A stretch of 64,000 nucleotides of DNA. It comes from Streptomyces sp. LUP30 (GTDB lineage Bacteria > Actinomycetota > Actinomycetes > Streptomycetales > Streptomycetaceae). The stretch is taken from assembly GCF_001746365.1 (NCBI RefSeq), contig NZ_MJAJ01000018.1:79648-143647 (forward strand). Reading direction: 5' to 3'. The notes under the pieces are model-generated. The model was not told the origin of the DNA and searched no databases. It saw only the letters and a program-made list of their open reading frames with translations. This document shows positions 17,247-24,284 of this stretch, piece by piece (position 1 is the first letter of the stretch; each line of letters begins with the position of its first letter). The position numbers were made by a program, and so were the translations under genes.

Positions 17247-17797
17247 GGCGAAAGCGCAGAGAAACGCTAGGCCCTCAACAGCGCCCCGCCATCAGCAGCG
17301 GATGCGGCTTGTATTGGCATTCGGTGCCACGAAGCACGCGCCGCCAGCAGCTCCTCATTCAAGGTCCCCGTCATTGGCGAGCATCCCGTCGGACAGGCCC
17401 GTGCGCTGGCTCAGCCAGTCGTACGAGGGCGCGACGATCTCGCTGGCGGATAGGTCCGGCCGGACCGGCATCTCGTCGATTCAATCGCGCAGCGCATCCA
17501 GGCCTCGGTGTCTCGTAATGACCTGAGACAAGCACGATGCCGTCGCCCAGGAAGGTCGCCGACCTGAGCCGGGTATGCCGTCGCCCAGGAAGGTCGCCGA
17601 CCTGAGCCGGGCGCATACGGTTCAAGATGCGGGCTCGCGCAGGACCGCTAAGAATAGAAATAAGCACTTGTCGTGCAAGCCAGCACGGGTTCTGGCACAA
17701 GCATCGTGAGCGCGATCCCGCGCAGGATACGAGAGCGTCACCGAATAGCTCGGGCGTCTTGTGCAGGCAGCTCCGTTGCAGTAGAAACACACCTGCA
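17247..17797 (+). other. gene-free left part of the DNA inserted in the transposase gene
   Basis: Mixed, lower-G+C sequence with no frame I would call a gene. It contains the 38-bp duplication and an AT-rich patch (agaatagaaataag, about 17652-17665) that might hold a promoter for the small gene beginning at 17798. Confidence 0.35.
17537..17611 (+). repeat. 38-bp tandem duplication
   Basis: A segment starting ATGCCGTCGCCCAGGAAGGT (17537-17574) is repeated immediately, identical through 17611. It lies in the gene-free stretch 17247-17797 of the DNA inserted in the IS. No coding function is evident; it looks like a slippage or duplication event at or near the insertion joint. Confidence 0.85.
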
Positions 17798-18358
17798 ATG
17801 CGAAGGGATATGGAAATGGCCGGACCCTACGGCAGAGGCCTGGACGCCGTCCGTGACTTCCGCTACATGGCCTACTGGGTCAACAAAAAGGCCACCGGCG
17901 ACGAACGCCTCCTGGTCGAGATCTATACGGGGTGGGTTCAGTGCGATATCGGCTTCGTGACGCCCACTACGCACTTCACCTTTAAGAGCTTCCTTCCCGT
18001 CGGGCCAAGCAAGGTTAGGTTCTACCCGACCAAAGACGCAACGAAGCCCGGGGGGATCGTATCTGCCGCTATTGTCGCGTCTCCAGGAGGCATGGGGCCA
18101 ACCGAAGACGAAGCGAACATCTTCGGCGTCGATAAGGCGGATGTGATCTTGGAGGAAAATACCTTCCCTGGCATTGCCGGCAGCCCGCTGTGCCTGGTCC
18201 TCAACGCAACGGTCGCCTTGCTGAACTGCCACATGTGGCACTACGCCTACTGGGTGCAGGTTGTGACGAACCCCGAGACAACTCCGGTAAATACGACGAT
18301 CCCGGCCAATCAGCGTCCATCTGGTTCGGCCAGTCCCGAAGGCGGCCCTGTAAACTGA
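17798..18358 (+). CDS. hypothetical protein within the interrupted IS
   Basis: 186 aa from ATG 17798 (in-frame ATGs at 17810 and 17816 are alternatives; the ribosome-binding site is weak for all). I do not recognise it. The protein has aromatic-rich beta-like stretches (RYMAYWVNKK, HMWHYAYWVQVV), a Pro/Thr/Ser-rich tail, and no signal peptide. Base composition is clearly lower in G+C than the transposase halves on either side, so it arrived with the inserted DNA. No partner gene suggests a function. Confidence 0.55.
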   Translation: MRRDMEMAGPYGRGLDAVRDFRYMAYWVNKKATGDERLLVEIYTGWVQCDIGFVTPTTHFTFKSFLPVGPSKVRFYPTKDATKPGGIVSAAIVASPGGMGPTEDEANIFGVDKADVILEENTFPGIAGSPLCLVLNATVALLNCHMWHYAYWVQVVTNPETTPVNTTIPANQRPSGSASPEGGPVN

Positions 18359-18361
18359 TAG

Positions 18362-18526
18362 TTCTCTGTACTGGCAATAATTGCGGTCGAGAGGTACATC
18401 CTGGGCTTGGACCCGCAAACCTACGCGACGAAGAAGCGGGCAGGCCTCTCACTGGTCTCCTGGGGGATCGTGATCAACACCATCGGTATATTCCTAGTTG
18501 CGTCCTTGACCGCTGACATGCCATAG
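18362..18526 (+). pseudogene. remnant of a small membrane protein
   Basis: An open frame directly after the stop of the preceding gene encodes about 54 residues with two hydrophobic stretches (FSVLAIIAVERYIL and VSWGIVINTIGIFLVASL), ending in LTADMP. There is no ATG or GTG in frame before the first hydrophobic stretch, so either it uses an unusual start or it is the tail of a truncated gene. Listed because the membrane-like character is clear. Confidence 0.3.
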
Positions 18527-18638
18527 CGCTTTCAATGTCCCCGGGACATCACCGGGCGGCAGTCAGAGGGGGTGCCGCAGCCTAAGACACTCACCAGCAA
18601 ATCTATGCCTCGCGGGCAGCCTGCCTAGCAGACGCCGT

Positions 18639-18923
18639 GTGCGCATGCCGTTGTCTGGCATGCCCTGGTCCGTCCAGTCCGGCTCGGGTCCGGTGTCCTT
18701 TGCAGGCACCTTCGTCACATCCCGCCCTGCCTTTGATCATGCATTGGTTATAGCGGCCCTGTTGGAGGCTATCCGGGCTTTGGGCTGTGCGCCGCCCACG
18801 TGGGGGGGGGGATTGGTCGTACCGGAGAAACGAAACGCCCCACCCGCGCACGTGACCGTGCCGTGGGCGGCTGTCCGCCAAGGGGCCGCGTCCCTGGCCG
18901 ACATGGGTCGTTACCCGGCATAG
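18639..18923 (+). CDS. possible 94-aa protein of unknown function
   Basis: An open frame from ATG 18639 with weak initiation signals. It contains a run of nine G (18800-18809 region) and ends 10 bp before the next small gene, which has a good GGGAGGG site. No recognisable domain; it may be a fragment. Kept only because it lines up with two further short same-strand frames that together suggest a small mobile-element module inside the IS. Confidence 0.3.
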   Translation: MRMPLSGMPWSVQSGSGPVSFAGTFVTSRPAFDHALVIAALLEAIRALGCAPPTWGGGLVVPEKRNAPPAHVTVPWAAVRQGAASLADMGRYPA

Positions 18924-18933
18924 GGAGGGACGT

Positions 18934-19080
18934 ATGAGCAGGGCAAGGGTGCATGACGCGCTGGCGGCGCTGTGGGAGCGGCAGCAGGCATCGGACCACG
19001 GCTGGGTCCTGGAGGGCCCCGAGCGCATCTCGCAGCGCGAAGGTGTGGCGCCGCTAGAGCGTGCCGGTCTGGCGGGCTAG
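18934..19080 (+). CDS. possible 48-aa protein of unknown function
   Basis: ATG 18934 follows TAGGGAGGGACGT, a good ribosome-binding site. The product is charged and helical-looking (VHDALAALWERQQ). No domain recognised. The next small frame begins 11 bp downstream of its stop. May be a truncated gene. Confidence 0.4.
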   Translation: MSRARVHDALAALWERQQASDHGWVLEGPERISQREGVAPLERAGLAG

Positions 19081-19091
19081 CCGACAGGGAG

Positions 19092-19274
19092 GTGCGGGCG
19101 GAACTGTCGGCGTGGGAGGGCCGGCCGGTGCGTTGGGCGGCGCGCCTGACTGGCCCGGGCCGTGATGGGGTGACCCGCTCGGTCGCCGAGGGCAACCGGT
19201 TCGGCCGCGAGTACGGCATCGTCTACCAGCCTGCCACCAGCGGGACACTCCGGCGTGCGGGAGGCGGTGAGTGA
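19092..19274 (+). CDS. possible 60-aa protein of unknown function
   Basis: GTG 19092 preceded by CAGGGAG. The product reads VRAELSAWEGRPVRW... and ends in GTLRRAGGGE. No domain recognised. Its 3' end overlaps the open frame of the transposase C-terminal part, so the joint between inserted DNA and IS lies in or just after this frame. Confidence 0.4.
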   Translation: MRAELSAWEGRPVRWAARLTGPGRDGVTRSVAEGNRFGREYGIVYQPATSGTLRRAGGGE

Positions 19275-20040
19275 CCTGGTGACCGCGCCGCTAATGGCAT
19301 CAACGGACAGGTGTGGGCCGGTGGAGTTCGAGCGGGTGGTGCCTGCGAGTGGGAATCTGCAGGTCGCGGGCAAGCAGTTCTGGCTCGGCCCGGCCCGCTC
19401 AGGCCTGACGGTGACATTCTGGGCCGACACGTCGGTGATCCATGTGCTGATCGCGGGGGCGCGGATCAAGAGCGTGCGTTCGCACCTGTCGGTGGCCGAT
19501 CTGGGACGGCTGGCCGCCCGGGGCGGACGTGCGGCCGGGCCGCCGCTGCCTGCCGGGGCCGGGGCGGCGTTCGAGGTGGACCGGGTGGTGAACAACAGCG
19601 GCCTGGTGGGCCTGGGCGGGCGTCAGGTGCTGGCGGCGGAGATCCTTGGGGGTCGTGCGGTGGGCATCCGGATCGACGACGAGACGCTGTCGTTCTTCGA
19701 CCCGTCCTCACGGGAGCTGCTGAGGGTGCGGCCCAACCCGCTGACCAGCGAGGAAGTCCGCCGGCTGCGGGGTCTGCGTCCGGCCGGTCCGCCGCCGCGG
19801 CCGGGCGTCGAGCCGGTGCGGGTGCAGCGTCGGGTGAGCGCAGTGGGCACGGTCATGGTCTGCCGGCAGACCGTCTCCCTCGGCCGCCCCTACCCAGGTC
19901 AGACGGTGACCGTACACGTGTCGGACACGACGATCAGCGTCGAGCTGGAAGGCCAGGTCCGCGTCATCCGGCGCACCACCGACATCCCCGTCCGCCACGT
20001 GAAGGCGAACAAGCCCTACAAGGTTTCCGATGTTGTCTAG
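19255..20040 (+). pseudogene. C-terminal part of IS481-family transposase
   Basis: About 260 residues. From VEFERVVPASGNLQVAGKQF onward it follows the C-terminal domain that Streptomyces IS481-type transposases carry after the catalytic core: FWLGPARSGLTVTFWADT, SVRSHLSVADL, a second copy of the same beta-rich unit (FEVDRVVNNSGLVGLGGRQ) and a third (VRVQRRVSAVGTVMVCRQ). The part linking it to the catalytic core, including the usual RPH motif, is missing. The first about 15 residues of the frame probably come from the inserted DNA. Confidence 0.85.
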
Positions 20041-20097
20041 GCCCACCGTCAAGCATCAGCTGGGACCAGAACGTCAGCCATCACCTGGGACTAGACA
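20041..20097 (-). repeat. right terminal inverted repeat of the IS481 element
   Basis: Mirror of 16256-16312 with about a dozen differences. The outermost bases are TAGACA (complement of TGTCTA). It also supplies the last codons and the new stop of the minus-strand gene 20081-20317. Confidence 0.88.
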
Positions 20098-20317
20098 CGG
20101 CGTCTGGGGCGGCTGTGATGCTGCGGGACTGGGCTGCTGCTCGTCGCAGGGCGTCAGCTGCTTGCTCGGCAGCATCGGCCGACAAGAGGATCTCTTGGGT
20201 CCAGAGAATCGAGAGCCTGGTGTCGCCGTTCAGCAGGTTGGTGGCAACGTCGACTTCTGTGCCGTTGCCGTTGACGTCGTACACGCGGAGGGCTGGATCG
20301 CTGCCGTAGGCGCTCAC
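20081..20317 (-). CDS. small AICE protein with C-terminus rewritten by the IS
   Basis: 78 aa from GTG 20317, which overlaps the stop of the upstream DUF1152 gene (GTGA). The product begins SAYGSDPALRVYDVNGNGTEVDVA after the initiator and looks beta-rich then helical (AAEQAADALRRAAAQ). No named domain. The last residues VSSPR and the stop come from the IS end. Reading across the excised element gives ITAAPDAD followed by a stop in the left flank (16239-16241). The insertion therefore changed only the last few residues and the protein may still work. Confidence 0.65.
   Translation of the reverse strand: MSAYGSDPALRVYDVNGNGTEVDVATNLLNGDTRLSILWTQEILLSADAAEQAADALRRAAAQSRSITAAPDAVSSPR
20098..20111. 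repeat. right copy of 14-bp target-site duplication
   Basis: CGGCGTCTGGGGCG, identical to 16242-16255 and directly abutting the element end. Confidence 0.9.
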
Positions 20318-21432
20318 AGTGTCTGGCCGGTGTGGTCGGGGTCGACGGCCGTGAGGCTCCACAGGGGTGCTGCGTACTGCTCAGGGCGGCTGTTGATGAG
20401 CAGCAGGCGCAGATCATCGCGCTGTGAGCCGTCGAGGTTCAGGACCTCGGTGAGGTGGCGGAACGTCGTATGGGTGACTCCGCGGCTTCGGGCCTCCGCC
20501 TCGAACTGGCTGAGCTGGGGGAGTATCGACTGGGCGTCGAGCTGCGTGGGCCGTTGCTCCTTCAGCCAGAGGGCCTTGTTGCGTTCGTAGTCGATTTCGG
20601 AGAAGCCGCAGACTTCGCGGCTCAGTTCCTCTACCTGCCCCAGGGTGGTAGTCGCCATGATCGCGCGGGCCAGCGCGTTGCGGCTCAGTGCCTCGTCCAT
20701 GTCCACCTCGTGGACGGCCGGGCTCTCGTCGGTGAGGGGTACGGGAAGGCCGGCGTCCCGGACCTCGCAGGTGCCGCGTACGCCTCGGGCGGCTGCCGCG
20801 AGCATGCCGGTTGCTTCTGAGGGGTGCCACTCCAGGACGCGGCTGATCGTCTCCGCATCCCGGGCCGTGAACGTGTGGACGACCGGGCCGAGTGCGCCGC
20901 GCAGGTCTTCGGGCGACAGCTCGCCGTCCAGGCCAGGGCCTGCCACAAACAGGCGGACGGGCGCGTTCACTTGGCAGCACGCTGCCAGGGTCAGCGAGTC
21001 GGCGAGTGGGCTCTTCAGCGTCGGTTCGTCGCCTCGGGCCAACAGGTCGCCGCCGACGTCCAGGAGATCGATCGAGGTCGGCCGAAGGCGAGCGATCAAA
21101 CCTTCGAGCTGGCGCGTGACGCCTTCGGCGCCGTGCCTTGGATCGATCAGCGCCAACGTATGCGGGAGCTCTGCCGCTAGGCGGGGAAGCGTGGAGCCTG
21201 CCGGTGCGATGGGGCGGGCTTCCGCCGGCACCTTCCAGACCGCCGGGGTGAGCGGTTCGAGGCCGGTGAAGTCGTCGGTTCCCCGGGGGCCCGGCAACGG
21301 GTCGATCAGCAAGCGGTCCCACGCGTACGTGAGGATCACCGCCTGGTCGTCGTCGCCGTACAAGGCGGCGTCAAGCATTGCGGCGGCGACTGCGTCGCCC
21401 CCTCCTCCTGCTGCGACGATCAACCGCGTCAT
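20314..21432 (-). CDS. DUF1152 domain protein
   Basis: 372 aa. Opens with MTRLIVAAGGGGDAVAAAML, a Gly-rich nucleotide-binding-like loop typical of DUF1152, and later has SIDLLDVGGDLLARGDEPTLKSPLADSL and VRLFVAGPGLDGEL, the conserved Asp/Gly-rich stretches of that family. Biochemical function is unknown; the gene is common in Streptomyces mobile elements. It is transcribed away from the GntR gene at 21514, and the 80-bp gap between them contains an AGTGGC/GCCACT operator, so the regulator probably controls both. Coupled by a 4-nt overlap to the small gene downstream. Confidence 0.75.
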   Translation of the reverse strand: MTRLIVAAGGGGDAVAAAMLDAALYGDDDQAVILTYAWDRLLIDPLPGPRGTDDFTGLEPLTPAVWKVPAEARPIAPAGSTLPRLAAELPHTLALIDPRHGAEGVTRQLEGLIARLRPTSIDLLDVGGDLLARGDEPTLKSPLADSLTLAACCQVNAPVRLFVAGPGLDGELSPEDLRGALGPVVHTFTARDAETISRVLEWHPSEATGMLAAAARGVRGTCEVRDAGLPVPLTDESPAVHEVDMDEALSRNALARAIMATTTLGQVEELSREVCGFSEIDYERNKALWLKEQRPTQLDAQSILPQLSQFEAEARSRGVTHTTFRHLTEVLNLDGSQRDDLRLLLINSRPEQYAAPLWSLTAVDPDHTGQTL

Positions 21433-21474
21433 GCGGCTAAGCGTACGGGGTCGGCCCTTGACCTCCCACCCTAT

Positions 21475-21497
21475 AGTGGCTAGAGGCTATAGCCACT
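21475..21497. promoter_or_regulatory. inverted-repeat operator between DUF1152 gene and first GntR gene
   Basis: AGTGGCTA (21475-21482), 7-bp spacer, TAGCCACT (21490-21497): perfect 8-bp arms. The same AGTGGC/GCCACT half-sites recur twice after the GntR gene (22292-22331). It is centred in the divergent promoter region 17 bp before the GntR start, which fits autoregulation. Confidence 0.75.
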
Positions 21498-21513
21498 TGG
21501 ACGAGGAGGAGAC

Positions 21514-22254
21514 ATGCCTCAGATTGAGGAGGCGCAGCCGAAGTATCTCCAGATCGCGCACTTCATCCGCGATCAGATCCTTCGGGGCGACCTGCGGCCG
21601 GGGGACGAGGTGCCCTCGGAGCGACAGTTGGCGGCGGACTGGAAGGTGTCCCGTCCGACGGCGGCGCGGTCTTTGGAGGCGCTGAGCCATCAGGGGCTCG
21701 TCGAGAAGCGGCAGGGGTCGGGCACGTACGTGCGCAGCCTCGAAGTGAATCGGCGAGCGCGGGAGTTGTACGGGCGGGCTCGGCAGACTGGGAAGATCTA
21801 CACGCCTGGCGAGTACGCGGTGATCACGTCGGCCGGCTGGCTGGACGCGCCCGATCACGTTGCTGAGGCGTTGGGCCTGGTGAAGGATCGGCGGGCCGTG
21901 CATCGCCGACGGGTCACCAACAACCAAGACGGGCCCATCACGTTGTCCACGTCGTGGTTCGCGCCGGATGTCGGTCAGCGGGCGCCCAAGCTGCTGGAGC
22001 CCGAGAGGATCCAGGAGGGCACCCTGATGTACGTCGAGAACATGACGGGGCGGCAGGGGAGTTACGCCGAGGACCGCATGTGTGCCCGTCAGGCGACTGA
22101 CGATGAGAAGGCGGACCTCCAGCTTGAGCCGGGATCAGCTGTTCTGATCGTGCATCACGTCGTCTTCGATCTCCAGGACCGGCCGTTGGAGTTCGCCGAA
22201 GCCACTTACCCGCCGCAGCGCTGGGCGTTCGAGCAGGGGTATCCCCTCACCTGA
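21514..22254 (+). CDS. GntR-family (HutC/UTRA) transcriptional regulator
   Basis: 246 aa, ATG 21514 after a strong GAGGAGGAG site. Winged HTH at residues 10-75 (KYLQIAHFIRDQILRGDLRPGDEVPSERQLAADWKVSRPTAARSLEAL, read in parts) ending in the usual QGSGTYV. A C-terminal UTRA-type ligand-binding domain follows, with DGPITLSTSWFAPDV and a closing VVFDLQDRPLEFAEATYPPQRW. Such regulators control AICE transfer functions in the KorSA/Pra tradition. The flanking AGTGGC-GCCACT palindromes at 21475-21497, 22292-22307 and 22316-22331 are the likely binding sites, so it should repress itself, the DUF1152 pair and the ATPase operon downstream. The effector is unknown. Confidence 0.88.
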   Translation: MPQIEEAQPKYLQIAHFIRDQILRGDLRPGDEVPSERQLAADWKVSRPTAARSLEALSHQGLVEKRQGSGTYVRSLEVNRRARELYGRARQTGKIYTPGEYAVITSAGWLDAPDHVAEALGLVKDRRAVHRRRVTNNQDGPITLSTSWFAPDVGQRAPKLLEPERIQEGTLMYVENMTGRQGSYAEDRMCARQATDDEKADLQLEPGSAVLIVHHVVFDLQDRPLEFAEATYPPQRWAFEQGYPLT

Positions 22255-22291
22255 TGGTTCGGGACTTCACGCGAATCGCTTGCGCGCTGCG

Positions 22292-22331
22292 AGTGGCCAA
22301 TGCCACTATCCAGTAAGTGGCTAAGGCCACT
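22292..22331. promoter_or_regulatory. two tandem GntR operators
   Basis: AGTGGCCAATGCCACT (22292-22307) and AGTGGCTAAGGCCACT (22316-22331): two perfect 6-bp-arm palindromes with 4-bp spacers, 24 bp apart centre to centre. They lie just upstream of the small zinc-finger gene at 22352. Same half-sites as the operator before the GntR gene at 21514. Confidence 0.8.
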
Positions 22332-22351
22332 CAATCTGAAGGGGGTACGGG

Positions 22352-22525
22352 GTGACGAGTCAGCGGCCGGACCAGGGAGCGCACTTACCTTGCCGGGGCT
22401 GCCGGGGGCGTGGCTGGAAGCGTGTCAGTTCGCGCACGTCCCTGGCGCTCGCCGCCGCTGCCGACCGTTCCCGTGCCACATCGAAGCGGCGCTGCCTCGA
22501 CTGCGACGGCAGCGGCAAGGAGTGA
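22352..22525 (+). CDS. 57-aa Cys-pair (zinc-ribbon-like) protein
   Basis: GTG 22352 with GAAGGGGG upstream. Two DnaJ-type half-knuckles, PCRGCRGRGW near the start and RCLDCDGSGKE at the end, would jointly bind one zinc ion. Small proteins of this layout are common in Streptomyces integrative elements; function unknown. It sits directly behind the two tandem GntR operators and 6 bp before the ATPase gene, so both should be regulated together. Confidence 0.7.
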   Translation: MTSQRPDQGAHLPCRGCRGRGWKRVSSRTSLALAAAADRSRATSKRRCLDCDGSGKE

Positions 22526-22531
22526 GAGCGG

Positions 22532-22969
22532 ATGGCGTACACGATCGACCGCTACCCCTGCGAGGAGTCGCCGCGGCTCGGTGCGATGACCTTGCATCCG
22601 GTTCCGGAGTCTGTGCCCCGGGCCCGGCGCTGGTTCCGGAAGTTCATCGCCCCGTACAACCTGGCGTGCTCGGTTGACGACTGCGCATTGATGATCTCGG
22701 AACTGGTCACCAATGCGATCCGCTACGGGCAGGCTGATGACCCGTGGCTCGTGCGGGTGGAGTGGTTCCGGGAGGGGACCTCGCTGCGGGTGGAGGTGCA
22801 CAACCCGGGCTTCCCGGCGAACGTGCGACTCCGGCGCCCGGATGCGAATGACGCGCATGGGCGCGGGCTGCTGCTGGTCGACTCGATCGCCGAGTCGTGG
22901 CACTCGGGGCCCAGTCGCTTCGGCGGCACGGTGGTCTCCTTCGCGGTCGCCGATGCCTGGTCGGCCTGA
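22532..22969 (+). CDS. RsbW-like ATP-binding protein (HATPase_c)
   Basis: 145 aa, ATG 22532 after GAGAGCGG. Bergerat-fold motifs: ISELVTNAIRYG (N box, residues about 64-75), VHNPGF in the G1 position where a D is usual, and GRGLLLVDSIAESWHSG (G2). Streptomyces encodes many such single-domain anti-sigma-like kinases; most are of unknown target. Being inside the element and behind GntR operators, it may influence host sigma factors or regulators when the element is induced; that is inference. Confidence 0.85.
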   Translation: MAYTIDRYPCEESPRLGAMTLHPVPESVPRARRWFRKFIAPYNLACSVDDCALMISELVTNAIRYGQADDPWLVRVEWFREGTSLRVEVHNPGFPANVRLRRPDANDAHGRGLLLVDSIAESWHSGPSRFGGTVVSFAVADAWSA

Positions 22970-23064
22970 GAAGGGGAATACCTGCTGTTGGTACTGCGCC
23001 GGCGGATTCGTCGCTAGTCTGGTTGACCGGTTGACTTGGCCAATCTCGACGGGCGGCGGCGTTC

Positions 23065-23796
23065 ATGGCGTATGAGGTGGAGGCGCCGAAGTACGTACGC
23101 CTCGCACAGACCATTCAGCAGCGCATCGAGGACGGCACGTACCCGCCTGGTACTCGTGTGCCCAGTGAGAATCAGCTGGTGCAGGCCTTCGGGATGTCCC
23201 GTCCGACCGTCGTCCGGGCGCTGGAGCTGCTGAAGCGTGACGGCTGGCTGGAGTCCCGGCAGGGGTACGGCACGATCGTGCGGGGGCGTCCGGCGGCCGT
23301 CGAGCACAAGGACCGCCGGGGGAGTCAAGCGCTCACCCGTGACGAGGTGCAGACACCGGGGCGGCTGGTCGAGGTCGGTCAGGTTCCTGTTCCGGCTCGC
23401 GTCGCCTCTGTGTTGGGCCTGCCGAAACGCGCCAAGGTTCTCGTGCGCCGGTTCCTCGTCGTGGATGAGGACGGCGAACCCGTCGAACTGGTCTCGTCGT
23501 ACTTCCCCGCCGGCCTCGTCGAGGGCACCGAGCTGGAGAGTGCCCACCCGTTGGGCGTTGGCGCCCGGGCCCATCTTGAGGCGCGGAAGAAGGTTCGCTT
23601 CGACCATGTGACTGAACGCCTCTCGGCTCGGCTGCCCGAGCGCGGTGAGGCTGAGCTGCTCGACCTTCCGGACGGCGTGCCCGTCCTTGGCGTCCTGGTC
23701 GTCGCGCGTGACGCCTCTGGCCAGGCTCTGCAAGTGTCGGACGTGCTGCTTCCTGCCGATAGGCAGGAGCTGGAAGAAACCTACCGCCTGAACTGA
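23065..23796 (+). CDS. second GntR-family (HutC/UTRA) regulator
   Basis: 243 aa from ATG 23065. Winged HTH (YVRLAQTIQQRIEDGTYPPG then SRPTVVRALELL, QGYGTIV) and UTRA domain with VLVRRFLVVDEDGEPVELVSSYFPAG and a closing ASGQALQVSDVLLPADR. Its upstream region contains GTTGACTTGG (23030-23039), and the downstream promoter carries CAAGTCAACTTG and AAGTCAACTT; these shared half-sites are its likely operators. It probably represses the transfer/replication operon that begins at 23920, as KorSA does in pSAM2. Confidence 0.88.
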   Translation: MAYEVEAPKYVRLAQTIQQRIEDGTYPPGTRVPSENQLVQAFGMSRPTVVRALELLKRDGWLESRQGYGTIVRGRPAAVEHKDRRGSQALTRDEVQTPGRLVEVGQVPVPARVASVLGLPKRAKVLVRRFLVVDEDGEPVELVSSYFPAGLVEGTELESAHPLGVGARAHLEARKKVRFDHVTERLSARLPERGEAELLDLPDGVPVLGVLVVARDASGQALQVSDVLLPADRQELEETYRLN

Positions 23797-23830
23797 GCCC
23801 GAGACGGGGCTAGTTACCCACCGATCTCAC

Positions 23831-23879
23831 TTGACAAGTCAACTTGGCATCCATAACGTCGAGCTTGCTAAGTCAACTT
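23831..23879 (+). promoter_or_regulatory. promoter and GntR operators of the transfer/replication operon
   Basis: TTGACA (23831-23836), 17-bp spacer, TAACGT (23854-23859): a near-consensus sigma-70-type promoter. The palindrome CAAGTCAACTTG (23835-23846) overlaps the -35 box and a second, AAGTCAACTT (23870-23879), lies over the start region, the expected layout for repression. The first gene starts at 23920. Confidence 0.8.
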
Positions 23880-23919
23880 GTCATGTAGCGAGTTGATCGA
23901 CTCAGAAGGAGAAACCTCT

Positions 23920-24276
23920 GTGCGTGTGATCCGCGTTGACGCCTCGACCGCCACGATCCTGCTCACCGAAGCGCCGGCCCCGAAGGTGCGTGACCGGCAG
24001 ACCGGTGAGATCGCCAAGGACGCCGTGAGCGGTGAGGCGCTGATGACCGTCGGCGTCGTCTTCATCGACGAGGGGGACTCGTCGCTTATCCAGGTCACCG
24101 TTCCCGAGAGCGGTGTGACGGAGGGGCTGACCGTCGGCGCCCCCGTGTCCCTGCCGGGGCTCGTCGCCCGGCCGTGGGAGAGCGTGTTCAACGGCCAGCA
24201 GCGGCACGGCATCGCCTACCGGGCCACCGCGATCGCGCCCGGCGCCTTCCCGGTCCCGGTCGCTCAGGCGGGCTAA
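23920..24276 (+). CDS. conserved AICE protein of unknown function, first gene of transfer operon
   Basis: 118 aa from GTG 23920, chosen because AGAAGGAGA sits 7 nt upstream and the promoter ends before it. It begins MRVIRVDASTATILLTEAPA and contains VRDRQTGEIAKDAVSGEALMTVGVVFIDEGDSS. The pattern of a beta-rich domain at the head of the tra-spd-rep operon is recurrent in Streptomyces AICEs. No enzymatic motif. It may be the small regulatory or replication-accessory protein seen at this position in related elements. Confidence 0.7.
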   Translation: MRVIRVDASTATILLTEAPAPKVRDRQTGEIAKDAVSGEALMTVGVVFIDEGDSSLIQVTVPESGVTEGLTVGAPVSLPGLVARPWESVFNGQQRHGIAYRATAIAPGAFPVPVAQAG

Positions 24277-24284
24277 TCGTCGTG

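Larger units (their letters stand above)
16256..20097 (+). mobile_element. IS481-family insertion sequence, itself interrupted
   Basis: 3842 bp bounded by imperfect inverted repeats of about 57 bp and the 14-bp duplication. The transposase is present as an N-terminal part (16371-17246) and a C-terminal part (19255-20040), both on the plus strand, separated by about 2 kb carrying unrelated small genes. An intact IS of this type would be roughly 1.8-2 kb, so the element was inactivated by a later insertion that also removed part of the transposase. The flanking duplication is still perfect, so the IS insertion is fairly recent. Confidence 0.88.
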
